Source: Parelaphostrongylus tenuis (Eukaryota; Nematoda; Chromadorea; Rhabditida; Metastrongylidae). From it: 64,000 nucleotides of DNA. The position numbers and the translations under genes are program-made. This document shows positions 1 through 12,103 of this stretch, in pieces. The notes beneath the pieces are model-generated. The model saw nothing but the letters and a program-made list of their open reading frames with translations. It did not search any database and was not told where the DNA came from. The stretch covers positions 274,602 to 338,601 of the forward strand of contig JAHQIW010000304.1 in NCBI GenBank assembly GCA_019055375.1, read 5' to 3'. Numbering within the stretch: position 1 is the stretch's first letter; each line of letters opens with the position of its first letter.

Positions 1-78
1 CGAGTGGGATCCCAATAACGCAATAGAACAAACAACATAATTTACCCCTATTTGTGGTCGGGTGTATATTGCCATAAC
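1..78 (-). CDS. K2P (TWK) potassium channel, exon with selectivity filter and start of M2 (runs off window)
   Basis: This exon codes for the first selectivity filter of a two-pore-domain potassium channel, a plasma-membrane background K+ channel. On the minus strand an acceptor (tttcag) at 79-84 precedes an exon that reads GYGNIHPTT once joined in phase (1+2) to the exon at 335-491. It continues into a helix ending VIGIPL. GYGN is the K+ filter, and VIGIPL is the usual start of the second transmembrane segment in this family. The exon is cut by the window edge, so the second pore and C-terminus lie outside. No stop or frameshift is seen. The exact TWK member cannot be told from this much sequence. 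Confidence 0.85.
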
Positions 79-334
79 CTGAAAATGTAGAATACATCAT
101 AAGGCCCTCTTCTTGTACATTACTGATCAAAGAAAATATTTCTTTCTCGTATGTAGATAGCAGTCATAATTTCTCTTAGGAATATGTAGATAGCAGTCAT
201 AAATGGGCGAATGGTTAGAAATGGACTGGTCACAAGAATTTTGTAAAACGTCACAAATCAGTTTAGCTTATTGGTGGGTACGAAGTGGTATATTTTCTAG
301 TTAGATCACAAAGCATTGAACAAATTTGGCTGAC

Positions 335-491
335 CTATTGTAGTGATAGTGGTGAATGTGAACAGAAGTGCTGATGGAAACTCCTCCTTGCCAATTGCTT
401 CGTCAACATGCCGTAGTATGACGGTGCCAAGCAGAATGTAAAAAATCAAGAGCAGGTTCAGGAGCACGTGAGGTATAGAAGCGACCAGTAA
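335..491 (-). CDS. K2P (TWK) potassium channel, M1 and pore-helix exon
   Basis: A 157-nt minus-strand exon with acceptor ctacag and donor AG|GTCAGC, phase 0 in and 1 out. It encodes a hydrophobic helix (LLNLLLIFYILLGTVIL, M1), a short charged stretch, then the pore helix FTFTTITTI that leads into GYGN in the next exon. The order M1, loop, pore helix, TTIGYGN is diagnostic of K2P channels. The extracellular stretch between M1 and the pore helix is only about a dozen residues. Vertebrate and most nematode K2Ps carry a cap of several tens of residues here, so this channel may be capless or the cap may be lost. Family assignment is firm; subfamily unknown. Confidence 0.85.
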
Positions 492-1980
492 CTGTAGGGA
501 GAAGATATTTATACTATGAAGTAACAATGTAATGACTACTGAGTAGATACTAATTTTCTAAAGTGTACTACTAAAGTGTACGGAAGCCTATATGCAAAAA
601 ACGAGCACATCAGATTCTGTGTCGGTTTTCTGCTAGTATTAGTCTTCTGAACCAGAGGATTACCAACAGTATCGCACCTCTTTGACAAAGTCTCTTTCAC
701 TGCAACATCGATCCTGCATGAATTCTTGTTTCCATGTATGATACGGTTTCATGCCTCCTTGCTGGATAAATCGGTAGTGACTGACGCAGATTTTCTGAAG
801 AAGAAAATCGACGCATTTCGTCTTAGTCGTTTGTCACAGTGATAAAGAAGCACTGCCGTTTGTCGACAAGCACCAGGGATAAGCACCATCGATTCCACCC
901 ACTTTAGTCATTCCAGACGTATTCCTTCAGCTAGGCTCAAATTCGGCATGATGAATATTCTACTTGATTCAAAAGAAAAACATAAGCATTGCAGGCAGCA
1001 TTTTGAGATTTACTTTAATTAAAATGTCAACTTCTACTGACTGCCTAATTCATTTTTAATGGCAGAGTACGATCTGTAATGTAGCCACAGAAATGCTGCG
1101 ATACGAGCAAAAGTTGGAACCTCGTGCATGTATAAAAGACTCATACAACGACTATGCCTTTCCGCCAGACATGTATAAAGGATGAACTGTACAAGCAACA
1201 CCTATAAGAACTGCAAAACGATTTACAGGCAAAAATGAAGAATTCAAGGCCAGTTCATACTGTGAGGAGCAAAAAGCGTAGTGATAGTGATATCGTGCAG
1301 TACGTGAACAGCCCGATCTCCATAGGCGCTGGTTCTACTAGAAGTTAGCAGAATGGCTCCATTTCGCACCAGGCTCAACGAATCTCTTATTCATCCTTGA
1401 TTGAGAAAACGCTACTGAACTACGAAATCCCACTCTTTGCGATCCATTTAGGAACACTCTAGAATCACTATCTCAGAACTCAAGAGGAAATTTACTCAAC
1501 CGGTATGCAACGACTTTCATGACAGATAATAAAGATATTCCAAGTAGCTGTCGAAACCACACGCAAAAGATTATTTGGAATAGTTCTAAAATTTATGATC
1601 TGAAACCGCCATTACTTTTGTAGCAACTTAATACAAAAACATAGATTTGCTACATTGGTAGGCCACGGATAACTACGTAGATCCGATACGGATTTTAACA
1701 CCTTTAACGACGCCTAATGAGGTTGAATGCATAGCGCAATCTGTGATTGATCGACACAAAGAGTTAAATCCTTTTACCTTTTAGGCAACAGACATTCTAA
1801 TTTTCAGAAATTTCATATTATGAATTAAATCGACACAATATTTGTAATATCAGCAGATTATCATGGGATTAAGAGTTAAAAGTATGATGAAATCCGAATT
1901 ATTTTATAGATATCATTCTAGTCACTTTGACTTTACAACTAAAGTGCAGTTCACCTATGCAAATATCAATGATCTATCAC

Positions 1981-2058
1981 CTTGTGGTAACAAAAAGGTG
2001 TCTGCACATCCATCTTCTCAGCACGAATGTAGTACACACGTTCACTGTCCTTCTTGAA
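1981..2058 (-). CDS. possible upstream (N-terminal) exon of the K2P channel gene
   Basis: A 26-codon minus-strand open stretch bounded by an acceptor (gtcgcag) and a donor (CACAAG|GTGATA), both phase 0. That matches the phase-0 start of the M1 exon at 335-491. It is hydrophilic and basic (FKKDSERVYYIRAEK...CYHK), as expected for the cytosolic N-terminus just before M1. Upstream of the acceptor the same frame has a TGA, so the exon would begin at this acceptor. The link rests on phase, strand and composition only. The first exon and start codon of the gene were not identified. Confidence 0.35.
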
Positions 2059-3300
2059 CTGCGACAGTCATGTGTGGCCAAAACTTTCAACAACATCAGT
2101 ATCCTTAGTCCAGCAAGGAAACTGTCTGAGTTTTTCGTGTGGATAATCGAGTAAGAAGAATAGAGAAACTTCACGTCATCCATGCCGCAAGTTAAATAAA
2201 AGCCGGTTTTTCAAAAATTCAGCGAATTTAATACAGTAGGAACTGTTGCGGCGCGAACTAGCTGAGGAAAAGCAATTTTTTTAATGAACGATCCCTCATT
2301 GATTGTTCAATATAAAAAACATCGATAGTGAGGTCACTTTGGCCTGCGACATTCTCCTCCATTGAATTCGGTTGGATGCTACATAGAAGACCTATTACGA
2401 AAGATGTGCTGTTAATACTATACTCGCAGGATAGAGGCCCTGAAGAAGTTAATGGAAAGAGAACGCCAGCCACAACAAGGGTTTAGTCGTAACCTTGAGC
2501 TCATATAGAATAGAACAAATTATAAAGGCACTACTGCCGAAACGCACGTACGACTCTGACTTACTAAGCTCGGAAAAGCTCTGATCATTCTCAAAGACAA
2601 GTGATAGTTTCAATTGCCTTGCAATCATTTTTGAGCCACGCAGTCAGTGGTCTGTCAAACAGGGCTGACTTATGGAGCCCGATACCCTGTTTCGATCTTG
2701 CGATCTCGTCAGTCGGCCAGTTACCCTTTCTCATCTTTTGCTAATCTCTGTGGGAGCTCCAGTCCCCGCACTAAGAGTTAGCGACGAATGATAGTATCAA
2801 ACAAATGGTAGTTTCAAATTATACGAGATATCAGCTTTCGATCGACCTCGCCACTCGTAATAAACTTATAATATCACGATAACTCTCATTTTTGACTGAA
2901 AGAAGGTACATTTTCTTAATAAATCTCATTTTTGAGTTGAAACAAGGAACTAAAACGCATCCATTTTTGATGGCTACCATCTCGGTTTCATCATCTTCGA
3001 GTCGTATATGTAATGTTATACCGCCTCGTTTTAATTGCTAAATGAACAATTTTGTCTCGATAAAAAATCATAATGCAAATGGGGGCTCATTCTGTTGGTA
3101 AAGCACTTACTGATCTACGAAGTGAGGGCACCGTCTGCTAATTGCAAAGTATGATAAATGAAATTTACTCAGTGTACATTCTCTCATTGAAAGCTGAGAC
3201 GAGGTTGATAGCAAAAAGATAAATGAGTAAAAGTATAAATAATAAGTAACTGAAATATGAAATGGTAAATATAATCGATAAGAATAGTACAATGATAGAT
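2059..3300. other. no gene recognised; Q-family fragment inside
   Basis: No convincing coding exon. About 2,625-2,770 resembles one arm of the Q inverted-repeat family seen at 26.8-27.4 and 33.0-33.5 kb (shared text around gagctccagtccccgcacta). The opposite arm is absent. Confidence 0.4.
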
Positions 3301-3301
3301 G

Positions 3302-3370
3302 TAATAAATAATAAATAATAAATAATAAATAATAAATAATAATATAATTAATAATTAATAATAAATAATA

Positions 3371-3422
<52 letters not shown>
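3302..3422. repeat. (TAA/ATAAATA)n microsatellite
   Basis: About 120 bp of nearly pure AT made of ATA, TAAATAA and AATAATA units, ending in an uninterrupted (AAT)n run. Simple repeat seen directly. Confidence 0.97.
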
Positions 3423-3423
<1 letters not shown>

Positions 3424-4860
3424 GTATACGGGTTACTCCGCATACAAAATCTCTCTGAGATTCGTTGCTAAATCAATCGTCATTATGAAGTGTTTGTTCA
3501 TTCCTTCCATTCATCCTTGTCTTTTGAATATTCGATCAAAAGGGCTCAAAAACGTGATGGTCGATATTGACTTTATTGTATCAAAAGCAATATACATAGT
3601 CGTGGAACGGCAAATTATTTCTGCCAGAGGATTGTGGTGCTCACTGTAGAGTCTTCATAGATGTTTTCTAGTTCCATTCTTACCAGATTTTATGTTGCCG
3701 ATCTAGGTATTCCTTTGTACGGACAGAAATCGGTTTAGTCATCATGGCAGACTTTTCATCCAACGTATGTCACACAAGAGTTGAAGGAAGTAGTCTAGAA
3801 AACTCTCTGGCATTTGCTGAACTTCCACAAGCGCTTCATGTCGTGATTTAGGTGGAAGACGTGTGCCATGACCATCTGTGTTACAACAATAGGTGATTTT
3901 CTCTAACAGCATAGACATGAGAACTTCAAGAGTTCAGAAACGAAAAAGCCAATCCCTTCAAAGACACGGTGATAAACCCATTGGTAAAATGTGCAGGTCA
4001 CTTCTGTTTGCACGAAAGAACACATATGAAAGCTAAACATGCGATAATGTGTTCTTTTAAGAACTTTGCGTGCGCAGGAAATAAAGAGATGGCGACTTAT
4101 AACTCATGGGCACCATCCTCGTGCCAGACTAAAAACAACACAATGGAAAATTCAGATTTATAAGAATGTTGGATTCCTGGAATATTGTTGGATAATGAAA
4201 CGCAATAGTTGAATTTTGAAAGTTTAAGAAATAGTCGAAGAAGCAGTCAGAAAATGAAAATTCTTTCCCATACACGATTATCTCAGCAGCTTTTTTCTAT
4301 ACGCGAGTAAGTTTTCAATTTCGTTACAAAATCACAATTTTAATCATCAACTTTTTGTTCGGAGTCGTTTTCTAACACTTAGTAATATGTATTAGATGCG
4401 TGGCTTCATTATTACAGAAATGATAGCAAATGCTCCACTCGGATTTCGATTCCTTAACAACTGTGAGCGTAATTAACGTTTTGGACACCATGGACCCACG
4501 GCTTTTGTGTGTTAATTGGCAAGGCTGAACGGCCCTGCTCCACCTCCTCCGCGAATTTAAGCTCCAGCATGTGAATCACTGTCTGTCTCACTCCTCTCTG
4601 ACTAGCCCATCGGGAAGAATGTTGCTGGTTGGATCCCCTACCACTACGCCTCAGTGTGGTTTTATTCACTTGGTTTTTGATGCCGAATAGTATTGAAGGT
4701 TCCATTATAGCGTAAATATAACAGCAAAAAAGGCTGCTGTCTAACATTTCACTACTACTTGATATAAAAAGTATAAAGTATTGTGATATAATATCTTTAT
4801 AAGTTGCAGGTTGTTGAAGCTTATAAGTTCAAGATTGTTGAAAAAATGGCCATAAACACT
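3423..4860. other. intergenic, nothing recognised
   Basis: AT-rich sequence with only short open frames. A locally GC-richer minus-strand open frame of 97 codons (4,454-4,747) stands out in composition but shows no motif I recognise and no clear splice sites. Confidence 0.4.
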
Positions 4861-5221
4861 GCAGTCGACTATTTTGAAACCTCGTTAAAGTACAATATAA
4901 TCTGACAATGTAAATTGAGCCTTGCATTAGGTCTCTTATATATAGTTATACAGTGCTTGTCACAAATACCCACGTAACAATCATACGCCATGCAGTCGAC
5001 AATCAGTCACTCTGAAAGATGTCACCGTGATTGTTTCACTGTACGTCGAGTGTGAAAAGTTCGTCATCGATTCCTCTATATAGGGGTGTAACCCCAAGGA
5101 ACCGACTGAAAGATAAGGCACCGTGCACCTGACGATTCCGTAAGGCCGAAGCACATGTCTTGTACTGTATAAGTGCCCATAACAGACCTCATAGAAGGCT
5201 CAAAATACAATGTCAGATTAA
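4861..5221. mobile_element. M-family inverted-repeat element (MITE-like)
   Basis: The left end (taatctgacaatgta at 4,898) and right end (tacaatgtcagatta at 5,207-5,221) are inverted copies. The match continues inward through aggtct and the atacagtgc-type motif, giving a roughly 320-bp hairpin-type element without coding capacity. The outer TIR may start at 4,861, because the 16.4-kb copy has the inverted form of that flank (gaggtttcaaaatagtcgat). Other copies: 14.6/16.3 kb (split by an RTE) and 26.7 kb. Confidence 0.75.
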
Positions 5222-8200
5222 ATGCTGAGAAATAAACTATATGCATTGATCGCTTATGTTACGGTGTTACTATATAAGTTATGGAGTGATATGGTGTGTC
5301 AATGATTCCAGTATATGGTAGTGAAAACCAAATGATAATACCAAAAAACTACAATAAAGCGTCGTAGTAGGGTCAAATCCCGATGAAGGGGTGTTCAATT
5401 GCACAGAAGAGTGAGAGAGACATTGATTCCCATGCTAGGGGTTAGAGTCCCAGAGAAGGTGGAATAGACCGTCCAGCGTTGTCACTTAGACAAGCAAGGG
5501 ACGAGGGTCCACGGTCACCAAAGGGTTAAGCTGCAAGAAATGTAGTAATGTCGAACATGAAACTTGCTGTATATAATTTAAATACGGCGATAGTGTGCAC
5601 ATCAACTAGCATAAAACGACCAAGCATTGATAGTCATATAGAAGTTTACACTAGAAAATATGACATCAAGAAAGCAAATTGGTGGTCATTTTAGATGTTC
5701 ATTTGACATCTCATTCGGAACCGCTACAAAACATTTGAGTAGAGAACAACAGAGAAGTAGGAGACACCACTTCGCGTTCATGGTCATTTGAAGGCCCACT
5801 GTGGATGTGATCGTAACGGTCGTATGCTGTAGAAGAGAAATAGTGGGAGTGCAATAATGACGAAATATTAGTGCTTTTCTTCGCTATTGTTCCGCCGGCA
5901 TATTCGTCGACCATGCTGGCGCCGAGAAGTTAGGCTTTCTAGACATGCCGGATTCACAATGTTGCGACTTCTTTTAGACTTACCACTTCCACCTGTTAGC
6001 GAAAATTAGTTACTAATTGAGAGAAGCGTCTTGAAATCAAGGATTTGATCCTAGAAAAGCTCATGAGAGTGAATAGTCTGGTAAGACTGGAAAATGCAAG
6101 AGTCACTTTTCATGCTTTGTTACCCAAATACGTGCTGTCATGACAAAGTAAGAGTGTTGAAACGGGAGTAGGTATACAGATCGAAGGACCTCAAAGCTGT
6201 GACTAGTAACCACAACTGTCGCAAAATCTTCACTAGTTTTCAAACTTTCACATGGACTAAATTCCATAAGAATCGAGTAATGCTTATGAATTTAGTGAGT
6301 TTCTTTTAGTTTTTTTAGTCTTTAGTAAAATTTGAATAATCACAAGAGGTTCGCTTATTGTAAGATTAACGCCCCTGTAACTTTGTCTATCGGTAGAGCA
6401 AACTTACATGCTGCAGATGATTAAGAGGCTGGGGCTGGTTGTTTCTGCTTTCATTGAAAAGAACTCTTCCACGGTCAACCATTGACAGCGCAAGTGGCCA
6501 ACATTATGCCGCATCTTCGAAGGCGATTTTTATGCGCACCGAATTCAGAATTTATTTGGTGATCAATGATCAGTAAAGGCACGACCAACTGATCCTTTGA
6601 GACCGTTGTTCTATTGCTTGGTTTGACCTTCTTCTTCTGTCAGAATAAGAAAGTTCAAAGTCAGAGAAAGTCAAACTTGAAATGGTAGAATTCTAGGACC
6701 ATTAGTTGGTGGGGGTGTGCCAAAATCTATGCATAGGAAATGAAACACACGAGACACGTGTGCATAGAAATCAATTTGTATGGCCGTGAATGCGTTTTGA
6801 TAAATATTAAAATAAGTGGTAGAAACGTTCGGAGAGAACTGTAAGTACAAAACATTCAAAGGAGTGGTTCCTTTTGTCCATTAGATCCATTAAGTTAGAC
6901 GCACTATTTGACTGCAACCGAAATTGATTCGATCGCCAATATGACAGATGAATTTTGTTAGTGCTCATAACATTCAAAAACGAGAATTTAAGAAGAGTTC
7001 AAAAGATCTAAATTTGAGCAACTGATGAGATGTTAGATAAAACCCATCGAGAAAAAGAAATTTTGGATTGGAGAACGTTCATCGAAAAAAAGGGACGAGA
7101 ATCGTTAACACTGCAACTTCACTGAAGAGTGGTGTGATGACGAACAGTAAAAATCATTATATACTTTTGCGTAGCAACAGATCAATTCATAGCAAAAACA
7201 TCAAATGGTCATTTCCCACCTTTTTTGATATCGCATTCCTCATCTTCGTGCTTGTTTTCCTTTTCTTCTCCATCGCTTCTCCCACATAAGATCTAAACGC
7301 AATTTCTGTACTGGAGGTCTCCCACGGTAACTGGTTATGAATACCCACTCAGAGGGTTCAAATTCATCTAGAAGTAAAAACGATACAATTGTATTCAGCC
7401 AATAGACGCAACCACATTAATGAGTGATCGATAAGTGCACGCTGTTTGAGCGAAACATTGAACAAAACTGTAATAAAGGCAGAACCATAAAGAATAATAC
7501 AGTGAGTGCACGGTCGGCAGCAAAGAGAAATTGTTTGAAAAGCCATTGAAATAGGGTGTTCAGCGCAGCGGTTGTAGGCAACTTGAAATGCACAATAGTT
7601 TCTTTGTTCAACCGAGCGCCTAGAGTTCACTAAGACATGAATTCCTCTGAGGTAGCAAATTTGTGCCAAACTTGTCTAAGAGATAGCAGCACTGAGTTCA
7701 TTTATCGCTGAGACACCATGAGTCATTGCATAGGCCCGATATGCATTCACTCATCTCTAATGATGAATCCGTACGTTCTAAGAGAGTGGACAGCGCCGAA
7801 CGCTTCATGCTTTTCATCCTTCATAGAAAAAAAGGCTAACCGTGAATACATTTTATGGTTTTTGTTCAGTTTTTCATTTGCAAAATAAGTATAATCAACT
7901 ACATGCTGTTCAGTTGATAAATGCACTATTACACAGAAAAGCTAAAGCAAGATTTGGTGAAATTCAATGAGCCTGCTGTAAAATTCTAGTAACAAAGGTG
8001 AATACGAGCACCAACTGCAGAGATGTTAGTGAAATGCAGAAAAAAAAAGTGGAGCGGTGCTTAGAGAGGAGTATTTGATCCACGAAAAAGTAAAGATTAC
8101 TTGTCTCATAAAAATTCATGAGAAATATTTTGGAAATATTGTATTGAGAAGCAACTTCTTGATTGTCAAGATCTTGTATTTCTAAGGAACCTACTTCTTC

Positions 8201-8950
8201 CATTTCTACCTGACAACCTTAAAATTTCCTTTTTCATGAACAAAAAGGTCACGTCGATATTTAGTTGCTGAGAGATATTCTGCTAACATCACAATTACCT
8301 GCAAGCCAAGGTCCCGACAACGTAGTGGGCAACCAGATGTAATACCCACTGCTTCAGTGGTTCGCCTTGGAGATTGAGCGCAATCGTTGTGTAGGATTTG
8401 CACAGGAAGAGACCGACAATTGTCTGTCACAGATCAGAAATCAGCTCGAATAGACTGAATGAGCCAATTCCGATCGCACAGCATTTAGCTCCATCGCGAC
8501 GGAAAGGCTCCGGTATTTTTCTGTTGATACCAAATATCCTTTGAATTCTTCCAGTCGCAGCATATGCCTTTCGCTAACATATCGAATCAACTGTAAAATT
8601 ATCATTGGGTTGGGACACATATCGAAGAGGGACGCTCTGTCATGAATCTGTCTGCCGCCCTGTGTGTGTTTTTTCACTATTACACACTAAGCGTCGTGTA
8701 TTCGTCATCGCATTAATCATGTAGATGGTGGCCGAATCAAGAAATTTCCATTAATGTCAAATGTTGTCAGTGGAGTGAATTCTGTAGTGTTGTGTTGTTT
8801 GCTGTGTTATTGCACAGCAAAGAGTGAATTGCTATTACGGTGAGGCTGGCAGTAACTTGACGACATTCACCGATCTTTTTCTTGTAATCCTAGCGAATAC
8901 TTGTACTTACTCCATCGAAAACGAGGAGAATTTCAGGTGTTACAATATAT
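5222..8950. other. mostly unassigned; a few open frames with possible splice sites
   Basis: No recognisable protein. A GC-richer patch at about 5,700-5,990 holds a minus-strand open frame (5,711-5,914). It also holds, in another frame, a 33-codon ORF starting at about 5,788 whose first 20 residues (MTMNAKWCLLLLCCSLLKCF) look like a secretion signal but which stops shortly after. A second cluster at 7,960-8,430 is listed separately. The rest shows nothing. Confidence 0.35.
7964..8430 (-). CDS. possible exons of an unrecognised gene
   Basis: On the minus strand, an acceptor-like gtgacag near 8,412 opens a stretch of about 128 bp that ends at a strong donor (TTGCAG|GTAATTG, about 8,299). Further down, an acceptor-like gttgtcag precedes an 80-codon open frame (7,964-8,203) with an acidic start (MEEVGSLEIQDLDNQEV) and a hydrophobic C-terminal helix. 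Codon use and splice sites are plausible, but no family motif was recognised and the reading frame of the upper exon is ambiguous. It lies upstream on the same strand as the K2P exons and could belong to that gene or to none. Confidence 0.2.
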
Positions 8951-9239
8951 AAGGATAAAGGATAAAGCTCTCGGCGTTGACTGAATGATGCGCCGAGCAT
9001 TCGTCTTCAATTTTCAACTTCGTTTGAGGTGATTGAATGCATATGTGGCCTTTACAATGACTAACCTCCTGCTGAACCGAGTCAGTGCTGCCTGTGCTCC
9101 CAGAAAAGTCTGAGACCAGTCTGGTACCAATTTAGAGACCCCAAAAGAATGAAGGGCTTGGTGAGCCATGATCGCGAGATCGAACCATTGACCTCGTGTG
9201 CGACGCAGAGCATCTCTAATCACTGCGCTACATGCGCTA
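8951..9239 (-). mobile_element. SINE family A (tRNA-derived head, TTTATCC tail), copy 1
   Basis: Read on the minus strand, the element begins with a tRNA-like head whose A-box-like and B-box-like parts match those of copies 2 and 3. It continues through a conserved body (GACTCGGT.., CTGGTACCAATT..) and ends in repeated TTTATCC units (ataaggataaaggataaag on +). About 290 bp, no coding capacity. This copy has more substitutions than the other two. Confidence 0.75.
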
Positions 9240-9911
9240 TACCATATAATTAGTTAAAATGGCTTTCTTTTTCGTAACCATGCCTTACCATAGCTGGAAG
9301 GCTTACATCGACAACTTTGTATTAAACTGTCCTCAAAGAGAAGACCAACAGATTTAAATGCTCGTTTGATGCAAGTCAACTACGGATTTGCGATGAGATA
9401 CAGGTGGAAGGAATTTCTGTTTTTCTGAACCGGAACGACTAAAGTCTACTACTGAAGATGGCTATACTATTATAGCGAACACATTCATGTATGGTCTGTA
9501 GGTATGGTTTTATGAATACGCATTGCCTCTGTACGTGAGCAAAAAAATCTCTCCAGGAATATGACGTAGAAGTTTCTGGAACATGCTGAGAAATATTCTG
9601 TAACAAATGTGCTCAATGTTATCTCATGAAGAACCAGATATTAGTATACTCAGCTTCCATGCAAAACCCAACCATCTATCTATAAAGTTTTTCACAAAAA
9701 GCAAAAAATGAAACAATTCATTTCTCTGGCTCCGAGAAATCGTTTGACACGGCACCATATGGTGAGATGAGTATGGAGGAGTTGCTGAAATGTGATTATG
9801 GCTTCAGGTAGAGTAGATACAGATAGACTGGATTATAAAATGTACTCATGATGCACGCGAGTCAGCGTCGATAACTTGTCTTTGCGGCTTTGATGCATAC
9901 TACGAAGATAT
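9240..9911. other. nothing recognised
   Basis: AT-rich spacer between a SINE and an R-family element; no exon, repeat or RNA signal seen. Confidence 0.4.
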
Positions 9912-10505
9912 GAGGTCGTTCAATTAGTTTGGGCACTAGAGCAATAAATACCAAATTTATTAACCACAAGTAATTATTGCTGTATGCTTTTGACATCGTT
10001 CAGTTGCGCATTTTCGTTCGAACACTTCGCTATACAACTTGCATATACTTGCTCTAAGATTTAGCTCTCTTACGAACAAATTTGCCGCTACTCATGCATG
10101 CATGGCGCGCACGGAAAAAATGTTAGTGAACCGGCACACAAGATTAATGGAGCTTCCTGTGGATGGTCCAAGCGCGCCTGATCCACCAGAATGTTCTCCT
10201 TAGCCTTTAATTTTGTGGAACACTTCCTATCCGTCTTTTCTGCAACCGTATCATCTCCGCGAACTCCATTATTCTTGAGTGCCAATCACTAGCATTATGC
10301 CCTACGCTCCATTCGTAGGCATGAGTAGAAGCGAATATGTTCTAAGGACTGCTCCATCTTGAATTGAGTACGAGCACATTGTACACCAAAATGTTTGGAA
10401 GAAGATGTGCATCTAAACGGTCTAAAATCATTCAATAGTAATCATTTTTGATAATGAATTTGGTTTTTATTGCTTTAGCGTGAAAACTTATGGAGCGACC
10501 TAGTG
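9912..10505. mobile_element. R-family inverted-repeat element, mariner-type MITE, copy 1
   Basis: The outer ends (ggtcgttcaattagtttgggcac on the left; the complement of ggtcgctccataagttttcacgc on the right) are inverted copies with the look of mariner terminal repeats. Next come an inverted pair (gcaataaataccaaat / atttggtttttattgc) and a deeper pair around gaacacttcgctatacaacttg / gtacaccaaaatgtttgg. The core contains a conserved block (ttaatggagcttcctgtgga) shared with the 43.2-43.8 kb copy. No transposase. Confidence 0.7.
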
Positions 10506-10591
10506 AACTACGAAACCATCAAACCAATCGAAATAAGAAGACACCCTTTACTAACATACGTTTGTGGTACGGGAAAATGATTGCTGGTCTA

Positions 10592-11027
10592 ATTCTGCAA
10601 CTCCAGAATTTACAAGAAATGGCGTCCTTGTCAGTACGAGCTCGGCCCTGAAGATGGACCCCTTTACAAAGAGCGATCCGAATCCATTGCGCGCGGTCAA
10701 AAGATACGAGTCGATGCCAAGTTCAACAGCTTTCGAAACCTGTGTCATAACATTAAGGCTACGATGAAGACACGATTAAGGGACCCTTTATGGAGGTGTA
10801 AAGATTCAAAAGAGAAGATTACATATTTGATAAGGGGGATATACATGTTTCTTTTGAAGCGAAGGAAAAATTCCCAAATGAATATCAACACGTTGAGGAC
10901 CCTGAGGGACGCTCTGTCCCACACCGCGCGACGTCAAATCTCTTCAGTTACTGATGGCGGCGTAGCGCGCCGTGAGAAAAGCGACGAATCTCGTGAAAGG
11001 ACAGACTCCAGACAGCATGATGGGTGA
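10592..11027 (+). CDS. possible exon of an unrecognised gene (weak dsRBD-like start)
   Basis: After an acceptor-like ctgcaactccag (ending about 10,609) a plus-strand frame stays open for roughly 140 codons to a TGA at about 11,025. The start reads YKKWRPCQYELGPEDGPLYK, which resembles the first strand of double-stranded-RNA-binding domains (Y-E-L-x-x-E-x-G-P-x-H-K). The rest does not clearly follow the domain, and the A-K-K-A-K end motif is missing. The second half is basic and low in hydrophobics. It may be a decayed exon or a chance open frame, since overlapping frames on both strands are also open here. Function not assigned. Confidence 0.22.
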
Positions 11028-11490
11028 GAAGAAACGAATCCAGGGTTCTGAGAAAGCATATTCATTACGAAATGATAAAATTTCAGTGAAAAACCTTCTA
11101 CAAAGATATTCTCGCCAAAGAGAACTATATCTTCCATATTTCATCTACATTTCTTATGTTTCAACGGCAAGATCACATCGCTAAGTGATAAGTCAATGAA
11201 AATGACTATGATAGTGACAATGATTATGCTTTCAATAATGTTAATGATTACAAAAGTGATAATAATTTCCACCCTTTTGAGCTATTTGTGAGATCTATAA
11301 GGGCACTTACACAGTGCATTTCATTCAATGCAAAGGCATTGAATTGACCAACAGTCGAACTTGTAGAACTGGTAAAATGAATCATACTTTCATTCGATAA
11401 TGAGTGCGATAATATTAATGATAGTCAACCGGAAGTCATCTTAATTGACCGCCAATTGCGGTGTTATGATGTTGAAATAAACCTAATGAT

Positions 11491-11780
11491 GTAGAGTGGC
11501 GTGCAAAAACGTTTGCTCCAGCCGGGGTTCGAACCCAGATCTTACTCTGTCTGGGAGCATGTGCTAAACCACCGACGCTCGTTTTGCACTCCACTCTTAC
11601 GCTATAACGCGTTATCTGTCAACAGCTAACCGTCTACGGTGTGCCGGGGCAGTCATTATCGACATTGAACCCACTTTTGTTGACAGATATTGGGTTTCAA
11701 TAGTCAACCGGAAGTCGGAAAGAGTAAGATATGGGTTCGAATTCCGGCTGACACAAACGTCTTTGCATGCCACTTTACAT
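11491..11780. mobile_element. T-family element: hairpin with tRNA-like arms, copy 1
   Basis: The left arm (gtagagtggcgtgcaaaaacg, then a complement-strand tRNA-like sequence with its T-arm ggttcgaaccc) is mirrored by the right arm (gggttcgaattccggctgac..acaaacg..catgccactttacat). Between the arms is the conserved pair of stems found in other copies (cgttatctgtcaacagctaacc). About 290 bp. Confidence 0.75.
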
Positions 11781-11789
11781 AATTGGGTT

Positions 11790-12103
11790 CATCAATGATA
11801 GTGATAATGAAAATGGTACTCAAAGTGATAGTGATAATTATAGTGATACGATAGTGAAGGTGATAATGATGATGATGACAATGATGATAGTGATAGTGAT
11901 TAGTGATAACGATAGTAGTCATGACAACAATGATAATGATGATAGTGATCATGATAGTGGTGATAGTGATAGTGGCATTGATGATAGTGGTAGTGATAGT
12001 AATAATGACAGTGGTAGTAATGGTGATGGTGACAGTGACACTGATAGTGGTAGTGATAATGATAATATTAGTGATAGAGATGGTGATAGTGACAGCTTTC
12101 TAG
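11790..12103. repeat. degenerate (GATAGT/GATAAT)n minisatellite
   Basis: About 310 bp dominated by gatagtgataatgat-type hexamer and nonamer units. It happens to stay open in three frames and would encode Asp/Ser-rich or Val/Ile-rich low-complexity peptides, which I do not regard as genes. A thinner version of the same low-complexity text occurs at 11,185-11,290. Confidence 0.9.
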
